From contig NC_079882.1 of NCBI RefSeq assembly GCF_029227915.1, positions 11,842,001 through 11,906,000 on the forward strand: a DNA stretch of 64,000 bases, read 5' to 3'. The translations under genes and the position numbers were made by a program. The first letter of the stretch is position 1. Each line of letters starts with the position of its first letter. Positions 22,426 through 32,321 of this stretch are shown piece after piece. This DNA is from Hydractinia symbiolongicarpus (lineage: Eukaryota; Cnidaria; Hydrozoa; Anthoathecata; Hydractiniidae). The notes under the pieces are model-generated. The model worked only from the letters and a program-made list of their open reading frames with translations, made no database searches and was not told the DNA's origin.

Positions 22426-24625
22426 GGTAAGTCGTCCACGTATTACTTCCTGAATATAAAGGAGATATAGTATTCAACATGTGTTAGACCTATGTACCTT
22501 CCCAAGCCTTGTGGAGATAATGATGTGCTATTCTCCATAAAGCACAAGTGTAGTAGCCTGTAGTAGAGCGTTGTAGAATGTATTTCTCTGTAGTAAAGCG
22601 TATTTATCTGTAGTAGAGTGTAGTAGCCTGTAGTAGCCTGTAGTAGAGTGTAGTAGCGTGTAGTAGAGCGTAGTAGAATGTATTTCTCTGTAGTAAAGCG
22701 TATTTCTCTGTAGTAGAGTGTAGTAGCCTGTAGTAGCTTGTAGTAAAGTGTAGTAGCGTGTAGTAGAGCGTAGTAGAATGTATTTCTCTGTAGTAAAGCG
22801 TATTTCTCTGTAGTAGAGTGTAGTAGCCTGTAGTAGCTTGTAGTAAAGTGTAGTAGCGTGTAGTAGAGCGTAGTAGAATGTATTTCTCTGTGGTAAAGCG
22901 TATTTCTCTGTAGTAGAGTGTAGTAGCGTGTATTAGCCTGTAGTAGAGTGTAGTAGCGTGTAGTAGAGCGTAGTAGAATGTATTTCTCTGTAGTAGAGCG
23001 TATTTCTCTGTAGTAGAGTGTAGTAGCGTGTAGTAGAGCGTAGTAGCGTGTAGTAGAGCGTAGTAGAATGTATTTCTCTGTAGTAAAGCGTATTTCTCTG
23101 TAGTAGAGTGTAGTAGCCTGTAGTAGCCTGTAGTAGAGTGTAGTAGCGTGTAGTAGAGCGTAGTAGAATGTATTCCTCTGTAGTAAAGCGTATTTCTCTG
23201 TAGTAGAGTGTAGTAGCGTGTAGTAGAGCGTAGTAGCGTGTAGTAGAGCGTAGTAGAATGTATTTCTCTGTAGTAAAGCGTATTTCTCTGTAGTAGAGTG
23301 TAGTAGCCTGTAGTAGCCTGTAGTAGAGTGTAGTAGCGTGTAGTAAAGCGTAGTAGAATGTATTTCTCTGTAGTAAAGCGTATTTCTCTGTAGTAGAGTG
23401 TAGTAGCGTGTAGTAGAGCGTAGTAGCGTGTAGTAGAGCGTAGTAGAATGTATTTCTCTGTAGTAAAGCGTATTTCTCTGTAGTAGAGTATAGTAGCCTG
23501 TAGTAGCTTGTAGTAGAGTGTAGTAGCGTGTAGTAGAGCGTAGTAGAATGTATTTCTCTGTAGTAAAGCGCATTTCTCTGTAGTAGAGTGTAGTAGCGTG
23601 TAGTAGAGCGTAGTAGCGTGTAGTAGAGCGTAGTAGAATGTATTTCTCTGTAGTAAAGCGTATTTCTCTGTAGTAGAGTGTAGTAGCCTGTAGTAGCTTG
23701 TAGTAGAGTGTAGTAGAGCGTAGTAGAATGTATTTCTCTGTAGTAAAGCGTATTTCTCTGTAGTAGAGTGTAGTAGCCTGTAGTAGCTTGTAGTAGAGTG
23801 TAGTAGCGTGTAGTAGAGCGTAGTAGAATGTTTTTCTCTGTAGTAAAGCGTATTTCTCTGTAGTAGAGTGTAGCAGCCTGTAGTAGGCTGTAGTAGAGTG
23901 TAGTAGCGTGTAGTAGAGCGTAGTAGAATGTATTTCTCTGTAGTAAAGCGTATTTCTCTGTAGTAGTGTGTAGTAGCGTGTAGTAGAGCGTAGTAGCGTG
24001 TAGTAGAGCGTAGTAGAATGTATTTCTCTGTAGTAAAGCGTATTTCTCTGTAGTAGAGTGTAGTAGCCTGTAGTAGCTTGTAGTAGAGTGTAGTAGCGTG
24101 TAGTAGAGCGTAGTAGAATGTATTTCTCTGTAGTAAAGCGTATTTCTCTGTAGTAGAGTGTAGTAGCGTGTAGTAGAGCGTAGTAGCGTGTAGTAGAGCG
24201 TAGTAGAATGTATTTCTCTGTAGTAAAGCGTATCTTTCTGTAGTAGAGTGTAGTAGCCTGTAGTAGAGTGTAGTAGCGTGTAGTAGAGCGTAGTAGAGTG
24301 TATTTCTCTGTAGTAAAGAGGCGTTCATAATGGTCTCGCACTATATACGAACGAAAAATTATCGTGACATCTTCGCACAAAGAGATTCTTATCAGTACAT
24401 CACTTGTAGTTGGTAGATAAGCAAGGGATGATGGCCGATTCGCCAGTGGTCATCATAATATCAGAGACAAAGAAACAAATTTAGCAGACACGCCTAAATA
24501 TTCATTTTCAATTTCACATTCTGTGTTTTACTGCGCTTACCCAACGAGACATGATCCGTTTGTTTGAGCCTTAGAGAATACATTACAAGCAATGTATGTC
24601 CTAAATACCATGAGTGTTCACTATT
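22426..24625 (-). repeat. Left arm of the long inverted repeat
   Basis: Outer flank 22426-22549 is near-identical to the inverse of 45104-45225. The array 22550-24318 matches the array at 41771-45103 in reverse. Inner flank 24319 to about 24625 matches the inverse of about 41370-41680, including GGTCTCGCAC and CCCAACGAGACATGATC. The arm is shorter than the right arm, mainly because it has fewer decamers. Confidence 0.85.
22550..24318 (-). repeat. Decamer minisatellite, left array (about 177 units)
   Basis: Built of 10-bp units; the common ones on the minus strand are CTCTACTACA, CTTTACTACA, GAGAAATACG, GAGAAATACA, TTCTACTACG, CGCTACTACA, AGCTACTACA and GGCTACTACA. Because 10 leaves remainder 1 modulo 3, all three minus-strand frames cycle through the same codons and stay open, while the plus strand is full of TAG. 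The long Tyr/Leu/Thr-rich open frames are therefore not evidence of a protein. Confidence 0.95.
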
Positions 24626-24997
24626 ATGCTTTGTATTCATACATCAATCGTCAATTCCTCACAAGTTACTTTGGGGATATTAATTTTGCTCTTGATTGTT
24701 GAATGTCTAGTTGCGGTTTTATGAAAGAATAGTCGAAATTTCTATCTTTGAGCTGGAACGTGAACAACCAGTGTGTAATGTCATCCATACTTCATAATTT
24801 TCAAGTGCAGAAATTGTTACTTTAAAATTGCTCTACCGTGTTTAGTATTTGCGAAAACACTACAAAAGTCTTCATGGAAAAAATAAATGAAGCCTTTTCA
24901 ATGTAGTTTATATGTTCAAACGCAATTCATGATAGCCGTTCACTGGGTGAAGCAAAACTAAATTTGGATATGTTTACATCCTACAAAGAGCTTTTTC

Positions 24998-25155
24998 TCA
25001 GTAAATCAAGTGTAGTTGGCAGATAAACAAGGCATAAACGTTGATTTGCCAATGTTCATCATAATATCACATACAAAGAAGCAAATTTAGGAGACCCGTC
25101 TAAATATTCCTTTTCAATTTCACATCTTGTGTTCTTCTGCGCTCACCCAACGAGT
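24998..25155. repeat. Diverged direct copy of the inner flank (24385-24550)
   Basis: Shares GTAGTTGG-AGATAA, CATCATAATATCA, CTAAATATTC-TTTTCAATTTCACAT and CACCCAACGAG with 24385-24550, in the same orientation and about 610 bp away. It is more diverged than the two inverted arms are from each other, so it is an older duplication. Confidence 0.7.
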
Positions 25156-25226
25156 TCGAAATACCCTCAATGCTCAATGAACAAATACAACTGGTAAACG
25201 AGACGGAAGACAACCCATTTATCCCA

Positions 25227-25314
25227 GATGCCGGAGGAAATGATTGATGCGGCTCCCTTAGAGACGATCGTAGACGAGGACGAAGAAGGCAATAGTGATA
25301 TTGAGATCGATTAG
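25227..25314 (+). other. Possible C-terminal coding remnant
   Basis: From an ATG at about 25228 the frame reads an acidic tail, MPEEMIDAAPLETIVDED then EEGNSDIEID, and stops. It may be the last exon of a degraded transposon gene; no upstream exon was identified. Confidence 0.25.
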
Positions 25315-25719
25315 TGTTTGTTTTTATTATACTTTTAGAAATATATGTTGTGTTTATTAAAATTGTTGTTTTTATTTTTTAGCACACTAAGACTTTTGCA
25401 TAATTTTATAAGTCCCCTCCCATTTAACCCCCCGCCACGCCCCTCCCAAATAAGCCCCGTCCCCCAAAACCCATTTTGACAAATAAGCCCCCAGGGGCCT
25501 AATCGATCATTAACGGTAGACGTAATAGATCTTTCACGGTTGCGCAAAGCATTCTGGGTAATCACTATGACAAAATACAACACCGCTGCTAGCAGGGATG
25601 CGAAGTTTATGTGGTGGCGTGGTTTTTCTGTTTATACAAGTTAATTTTTAATCAATTCTTGTATATTTTACACAAAAAAATTAATTAAAAAAGCTAAAAA
25701 GTTAAATCAAGTGAGCTTG

Positions 25720-25969
25720 ATGGCTTCGGTTAAAGATATTAAATGTTTGCAGAATTTTTTAGAACTTTCTATGGCTGAACTTCAATTTTTCCTTTCCCAG
25801 CGTGGGCTTCCAACATCTGGATCACATGGAACGTTGGCTGTAAGAGCTCTGATTGCTCATGAGCAAAAAGTAGAAGTAAAAGCCACTGCTGAACATACAA
25901 TTTGCTTCTGCGTAACATGCGAAAAGACATTTGATTCAGACGAAGAGCTGACTTGGAATGTTTGGAAGG
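25720..25969 (+). CDS. First exon of a SAP-domain protein (fragment)
   Basis: The ATG at 25720 opens a frame reading MASVKDIKCLQNFLELSMAE; around residue 17 begins a SAP-like helix-turn-helix (LSMAELQFFLSQRGLPTSG, then LAVRALIAHE), a fold that binds AT-rich DNA. A Cys pair follows (CFCVTC). A strong donor, GGGTAAGT, ends the exon at 25969. No downstream exon was found before the MITE cluster at 26.1 kb, so this is probably a truncated gene or a captured exon. SAP domains precede YqaJ-type nucleases in many cnidarian mobile elements; that link is inference only. Confidence 0.45.
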
Positions 25970-26108
25970 GTAAGTCGGTTTAAAATAACTGAAACAAATA
26001 CCCTTTTTGGTTGGTTCGTTTTTAACGTAATTTCGAACGTTTTCTTCTCCCTTTAAAATTTGAACTGTACATTCTAATTTAAGTAGTTGTGGATTAAAAT
26101 TTGCCATA

Positions 26109-26914
26109 CACTCAATTATAGTGCCGTATTTTTCCTGCGCGCGCAGAAATTGAGGTAACTTTTCTCAGTCAGGGATAACCGCAAATTAGGCTATGATAGT
26201 CTAATTAGTCTACGATAGCCTATTTAGGCGATTTATCTCTCCTAATTAGGCTATCAAAATGGTTTTTGCTGCCTATCGCTGTTCTGTTACATAGTCGCAA
26301 TGATTTTATTAGCTAAAAACATTCTATAGAACCCCTTTTTGATGGTCCAAATATATTTTTCTTTATTATTTGCGCTGTCAGTAGATATAGCGTTTAGTTT
26401 GTTTTGATTTAGAACGCATGCGCTGTGATACGGCTTCTTTGTTTTACGGCCACGGTTGCTTCTGAACAAAGGCTAAATTTCCCGCGCGCATATTTTCAAC
26501 ATGGTGGCGCATAGCCTAAATAGACTATTTCTCGTCTAATTAGCCGATCCAAAGACTTTTGACGTATAATTTTTAGTTCCGCGAAGCAAATTACATGAAA
26601 TTTTACTTGACCAAAGACGATTTGACAGGCCACTGGATAGCCAAAAAAACATGGCGCAACTATACGTCGTTTCCGTTATATTTAACAAAGAAGATAGCAA
26701 ATCGCCTAAATAGGAGATACTCGCCTAAATAGTCTATGAAAAATCTCCTAACTAAGCTACTAGCCTAATTTGGCGTGATAGCCTAATTTGCGGTTATCCC
26801 TGACTGTTTCTGATTAGTTTGTTTACATTTTTACCTCCATTTCTGCGTGCGCATCGGGCATTAAATAATCACTTAGATGCGTGCGCAAGTAAATATCAGG
26901 ACTGTGATTCCATG
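26109..26914. mobile_element. mariner-like MITE, copy B, interrupted by another element
   Basis: Same termini as the element at 4520-4668, with TA at 26107-26108 and 26915-26916. After removing 26166-26806 and one copy of TTTCT, the remaining 160 bp align with copy A end to end. Confidence 0.65.
26166..26806. mobile_element. 641-bp TIR element nested in the MITE
   Basis: TIRs begin CAGTCAGGGATAACCGCAAA (26166 onward, continuing ATTAGGCT) and are repeated inverted to 26806. TTTCT lies on both sides (26161-26165 and 26807-26811), and the paralogous copy at 4520-4668 supplies the empty site. The interior repeats CCTAATTAGGCTAT-like palindromes many times. The superfamily is not assigned; the apparent duplication is 5 bp. 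Confidence 0.75.
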
Positions 26915-26994
26915 TATTGGTATTCCATCTAATCATGTGCAAAATTTGATTGTTGTTTTAAAGATGAGAATAGATTTCAGCTATAAAATGGCTA

Positions 26995-27119
26995 CTGACC
27001 GGTTTTGATTCTGCCCTGTAAAATACAAAGCCATTTGTCAGGGGCACAGACCTCACAAGCTCGGTCTGTACTTTTGAGCCAGGCTTTGTATTTTACAGTA
27101 CATTATCAAAACCGGTCAG
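26995..27119. mobile_element. Foldback MITE with TA flanks
   Basis: Ends CTGACCGGTTTTGAT and its inverse, flanked by TA at 26993-26994 and 27120-27121. A second inner pair (CTGTAAAATACAAAGCC and its inverse) makes most of the 125 bp self-complementary. Confidence 0.65.
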
Positions 27120-27139
27120 TATTTATTTATTAATGATTA

Positions 27140-27497
27140 GGCGGACGTCACAAATATTTGGTGTTAGAGTCACCCGACTGACCCTAATTTTTGATCGAAA
27201 TTTTTGATATACTGAGTCGGAAAAACTAAAATGACAAAAAATATTATACGCTTGTTGTCTCTCCACAGCAATTGCAGCGATTGTTGTGCTTCGCTTTAAA
27301 ATGTGAAAAGTGTTCACGCGGAAACTGCCGGAGGTGCCAAAGTTATCATTAAACATCGGCGATTTAATGGCGCGCGTTAATGGCTGGATGGTTGGATAAA
27401 ATTTTTCGAAATTTTGAGTTATCATTCGCCGATCTACCAACCGACTTTATTTTTGGTGCTCAAATGACTCTAACACCAGATATTTGTGACGTCCGCC
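27140..27497. mobile_element. Harbinger-like MITE
   Basis: TIRs of about 32 bp begin GGCGGACGTCACAAATAT with TTA on both sides (27137-27139 and 27498-27500). A 3-bp TWA duplication is the signature of PIF/Harbinger elements. Length 358 bp; the short open frame on the minus strand shows no homology I recognise. Confidence 0.7.
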
Positions 27498-27834
27498 TTA
27501 TGTAATTTGGATGCCAGCTATCGTTCAAAGTGTTTCCACTCTTTGAAGGCTTGAAATGCATAAAGTACTGTCAATTCTGAATTCCAGCTTGTATTAAGGC
27601 TTTCAGTGGTAAAGTAGCTGTATATTTATTTTTACTATAAAGCCAATGTTCAGCTAGCTACTAATAAAAAGCCTGTAATTAGTAAGTTAAAAAGAACACC
27701 CACTGTGCTGAATGATAAAAGATAAATGGGCTGTGGTATTTCTTTTGAATAAACTTCACTTCTTTTATTCTGAACTTCTGGTAACCAATTAAACCGGGGC
27801 TATGGTAACATTCAGATTCACTCACCCATGTTGA

Positions 27835-27905
27835 ATCTCCGTCAAGAGGAATCGAGCCCCGGTCAGAGTACGAGAGCTATAACCACTAATCTACGGCCCC
27901 ACAAG
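27835..27905 (-). repeat. tRNA-derived SINE head
   Basis: On the minus strand, TAGATTAGTGGTTAT fits an A box and GGCTCGATTCC a B box, about 40 bp apart, after a GGGGCCG start. The anticodon region does not fold as a proper tRNA, so a SINE is more likely than a functional tRNA gene. The SINE body probably extends left to about 27700. Confidence 0.5.
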
Positions 27906-27919
27906 TAACCTCGAGATTT

Positions 27920-29716
27920 CCTCCTTTACATAAACCAGGGTTTCAAATAACCTGGAAAATACTTAAACTTGAAGTATAGACCTATATTCTGAAAATTTAA
28001 AAGTAAATCTCAATTATTATGATACACAACATTACTACAATATATCATTGGCTATCGGTTGTCTTTTCAGAAATGGAAAAGGATGCAGCCTGAAAGGAAA
28101 GCTGAAATATTGAGGTATCAGAAAATATCTATAAAAATAATTTGATGGCTCAAAAGGTTTGACTCACTGATGGTATGACAATACTGGGATCTATTAAAGA
28201 TTAAAATTGAAGAGGCGTCCAGGGCCTCAATCTTGACAGTCCCACCAGTGAATCAGAACTAGAGATCAAGACTATCACTGTATAACATATGCACATTTTA
28301 CCAGGAATTCCATGAAAAAAACAACACGCATGAATCTATATTGGAGAATTTGCGCATCCAATTTTTTAATTTTTAGTATTCACTTATTGAATGGTTTAAA
28401 AGTGTTAAATATATTAACACATTGTTTTGTCGGTAGAAGTAACCTATAGCAAATATATACTGCAGGAATACATGACAAAGGGAGGGCTATGTCGTACGAT
28501 GTTGTATTCACTGCAATCATCTACTATTTCGTTTGCCGTGTCAATCCGCCCCTCAACATGGCCGCAGATTATCTTTTCACAGCAGGTTATATTTTCTCGT
28601 AACGATTGTGTTCCTTACTACAAGACATTCTTTTTTAAACTCTAATTCCATTTCAATCTTTTGCTCCATACAATTCTTTTTTTCGTGGGCAAGATGCATG
28701 TGCATTGATGTTTTAAAACAGATGATCATTCCAATTTATTTTAAAAAAATTTATAATTTGTTAGGATTTGTGCATTTAATGTTTACAAAATCAAGATTTT
28801 TAATTTTAAAAATGTTACCACAAGATTTTTAGTTCCGTAAATTCTCAGTGATCTGCTGTTATAAGACCAAAAAATAACTTTTTGAGGAAAATGATGATAA
28901 TAGGTATAATTTACATATAAAAATTGATTCTTTCCAGTATACAATTTCTGGCAACAATAACTTACGCTGTTGATTGTCATAATACTTATTACAGCCATTC
29001 ATTGGAAAACCATGCTATTAATGGTACACATTAACTGTGGAAATTTCCTATTAAAAAGTTTAAATTGGTGTTGTTGTTTTTTTCAATTATCTGCTGAATA
29101 ATAATTTTATAAAAAGATTAAAAAATAATTTTTTGAGGAAAACGTTAGTTTTTAAAATCTGATGTGGTGGAAAAGTAGGCCAGGGTTGATTTTTTATATA
29201 AAGAGAATATTTTTTTAAATATAATTTCCACCAACATGAAATGCAGCTAATTCCATACTGAATACATGTTCTGAAAGAGCTGGCACATTTATATTTATTT
29301 TTGAAAAAAAGAGACAGTGTACGTCATCTATTCAAAGATATCTGAGTTAAGCATATAATTATATTTCTGTAGCCTGAGCTAGATTGAATTTTGTTAATTA
29401 TTTTGAGTAAGCTTATTTTTTAAAGAAAGACAAATAGTGCTGTGTGTTCACTTTAGTAGTAGGAATACTTTTTGCCACTTGAAATACAATTGATCCGAAG
29501 ATATTTTTTGTCTTGTATGAAAGAAATTTGGACAATACTTTAAGGCAAGAACTTCTATTGTTCTTTGCTCACGTGATCATTATTGGGAAATCTTTTCTTC
29601 TTTAATGTTAGATGTGGCCATGCTGGCTTTATGCATATTGGTTGATTTTAATTCGGGTTGCACTGAAAAATTATTATATAAAAAAACTCAATTTTAATAT
29701 CTCAAAGAAAACTTAG
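27920..29716. other. AT-rich DNA inside the giant element, no gene seen
   Basis: No coding family, TIR pair or tandem array recognised. A motif AAAATAATTTTTTGAGGAAA recurs near 28865, 29122 and 32363, hinting at an unclassified dispersed repeat. Confidence 0.35.
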
Positions 29717-29720
29717 TTAA

Positions 29721-31194
29721 AGGAGCACTCCAGTGAAAAAAAAATATTTAAGAAAAAAATGTTATATAAAACATAGAATCGGATAATTCTCTTCATGAAA
29801 AAGACTTTACAAAGCTACAGCCACACGACTTCGAACCTCTTCTGTCTCACAAGGGGGAAATTAATAATGATGCAAAGTGATGAGGTGTCTTTTACTGGCT
29901 CAAGCAACGTTCTTAGCAAAATATTTTTTTTTTTTAAGAAATAAATATACTTAATCGCTTTTTTTAACATTCTTTTCGTCAAAAAACTTTATCATTTGCT
30001 TCATTAAAAAATCTTTCATACTTTACAAGCCAATTTATTTTTTTTACAGTTCAGCAATATTTTTCCTCTGCACACGCTTTTTTTGCGCACAAATGTAAAC
30101 AAATTTTATGTAACGTTGAAATTTTCTCCGTGATGGAGGACCATTGAAATGCGTGATATAAAATCAAATAATGTTCGGGTCTAGAGAAGTTGGTAAAACG
30201 GGGTATTATTATTGTATAAATAAAAATCAATCTTTGATTATGGTAGGTCATAAATGTGTTGCAGAAGCTACTGACTTACAAGTGGTTGTTTTGACAAAGC
30301 TGTTTTAGAAACTGCATTATCAGCATTACATGCAGCCGTTATAAAGTTACAAAGATTGAAGAAAATGGGTACATTTACCCCCTGAAAATACTTGGCATGT
30401 CCTTCCATCAAAAAAGCTTCTTTTTTGAAAAACAAAGAATAGAAACTTGAGCGCTACAAAAGATACATGTGTAACTAGAAAGCTTTTTTGTCGGTGTTTG
30501 TATTGGAAATTCGTATAATGTTCTCTTATTTAATATAAAAATGTACAAAACGTTATTTGGTTGAGTTCTGTGGATATAAGTACAAATATTGAGATGAGAA
30601 GAAATGAGAAACTTTAATCGCGTTCACTAGCTAAAATGGCATTTTTTACAAAGTGGCAGAGTATCTTAATATGGAAGTTTATTTCCTGCAGATATCTTTT
30701 AAAAGAACTATCTGTTAAGTGCACCAACCAAATATAAAAACTTTGATCGCTTGGTAGATCACCTGCACGACGTATTTTGTTTAGCCGTTTTTGAGTTCTT
30801 TCTTTTTCACAGACGGGATTCTGTGAAAACTTACTTCTTTACACTTCTCTGATCGATCGGTACATAGAAACACAGAGCAACTAACCATTTTTTAAAGATT
30901 TAAACGTAAATTACATACAAAAGCGATTTAATGTAAGCTGTATTTATAGGTCTTAACATGCGCTTGCTTAAACTTTCTGCACGATGTGATGTCATTATTT
31001 ATAATCGGGTCTAGTCCGAAATGAAATCGCGCCTGTCTGTTTTTTATGAGAAAAAAATTGAATATGCGAAGGCTTGTACAACAATTTTAAATAAGAAAAA
31101 CAAGTAAAGTAAGTTTTTTTTGATTTCTTATGCTTTTCTGAGTACGTATAAAACAAACAAAAAAAAGAAAAGTGATTTTTACTGGAGTTCCCCT
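29721..31194. mobile_element. TTAA-flanked TIR element (Kolobok/piggyBac-like ends)
   Basis: Left end AGGAGCACTCCAGTG matches the inverse of the right end (AGGGGAACTCCAGTA when read inward). TTAA sits on both sides (29717-29720 and 31195-31198), the target duplication of Kolobok and piggyBac families. The 1,474-bp interior has no long open frame, so it is non-autonomous. Confidence 0.6.
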
Positions 31195-31869
31195 TTAACT
31201 AGGCTAGACATGTCTGAAATCTGTACAATCCTTGTTAAACTGAGACAGTGTAGAGATACTGCTAACTTGGTACCATATTTATTCAAATAAGTAGTCAAAT
31301 TTTTATTCAGTATATTGACTTTCAGGAGGGACATGTTATATGTACAGGTAATATTGCCAGTTGAAATACCCCTAAGTTGAAGTATATCCCTCTCTTCAGT
31401 CAGCTAATTTCCTACCTCAAGGCTTTATTGCGACTTATGCTGAAAAAATGAATAAGCAATTTCTGATACTTTTGCACCCTGTTTTAATTTATAACAATCG
31501 TGGAGTGGTGGAGTTAGTTTTACAGTGTAATGATTTTAAAAACTAGATAAATTTCTGTTGTTTTAATTTAATGATGATGCGCGATGTTTTTTGTTCACAA
31601 CTCTTCTCGGATTTTTCTGTTCTAATTTATACTTTGCTTTTTATGTTAATCAATTTGGTGGTAATTTTTGCTTCTTTACTGTTTTTTTTGTTTTTTTTTG
31701 TATTTCTAATGCAGGTAAAACCAAAAAAAACTTTGATGAAAATGATTCTTGGAAGAGTGGGATAAGGAAGTTTTCTGGTAACAAAATTAGTTTTGTGTAA
31801 ATACTGATACTATGTGTGACCTTTTGTATTTCTGTGTTATGTTATTTAAAAAATATTTCCATTGTTGTA

Positions 31870-31990
31870 AAACCATGAAAGTTATTGGTTCGAATCCAAT
31901 CCATCTTTAAAAGGTGGTAGTTCAAATGAAAGAACAACATGGTGTGTAATTAGTTTCATACTGCAACAAACAATAATGCAAATCAATTCA
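31870..31990 (+). repeat. SINE copy 1 (B-box bearing)
   Basis: Contains ATTGGTTCGAATCCAAT, a perfect tRNA T-arm with B box, and then a body shared with 36510-36640 (AAAAGGTGGTAGTTCAAAT, TTAGTTTCATACTGCAAC). The 5' tRNA half is missing in both copies. Confidence 0.65.
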
Positions 31991-32110
31991 AAAAATTTTA
32001 CAAACAAATGTTTCAAAAAAAGAGGTAACTATAAGAAAAGAAATGAAAGAAGGAAATTTTTTAATTTACTCGGGATATACGTTCAGTTATTCAGGTTTTG
32101 CTGAGCTATA

Positions 32111-32321
32111 ACTACAATCATGTTCATAAATTATTGGAAAAACGGCTTTTGAGGCTTTTTTCAGAGTTTCCCCCCTCTCCCCCAACAGTCAGTGTTGATT
32201 TTGTGTTGATTTGTGCCCCAAAATACTGCCGGCGACTCTGGAAAAGACCTCCAACCAACACTAAAGAGTGGGGGGAGGGGGAAAGTGGTTTTTCCAAAAC
32301 TATTATGAACATGATTGTAGT
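32111..32321. mobile_element. 211-bp foldback MITE
   Basis: ACTACAATCATGTTCATAA at the left is repeated inverted at the right, with TIRs of about 35 bp allowing two small differences. The interior has CCCCTCTCCCCC and its near-inverse GGGGGAGGGGG. Confidence 0.6.

Noticed and set aside
22550-24318. CRISPR-like repeat array
   Set aside because: No constant repeat with unique spacers: the whole tract is short interchangeable decamers, and the DNA is eukaryotic.
22443-24380. 645- and 574-codon open frames on the minus strand
   Set aside because: They are decamer satellite read in frame. Overlapping frames are equally open because the unit is 10 bp, and the peptide is a cyclic Tyr/Leu/Thr/Arg repeat.
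25380-25500. GC-rich pyrimidine block (CCCCTCCC, AGCCCC) as a promoter
   Set aside because: It resembles a dispersed repeat tail more than a core promoter, and no start-site signal or gene is tied to it with confidence.
27123-27440. 105-codon minus-strand frame
   Set aside because: It lies wholly inside the 358-bp Harbinger-like MITE and resembles no protein family.
27835-27905. Functional tRNA gene on the minus strand
   Set aside because: A and B boxes are present, but the anticodon arm and acceptor pairing do not fold properly. A SINE head is more likely.
31870-31920. tRNA gene with perfect T-arm
   Set aside because: The 5' half of a tRNA is missing, and the same segment with the same 3' body is repeated at 36510.
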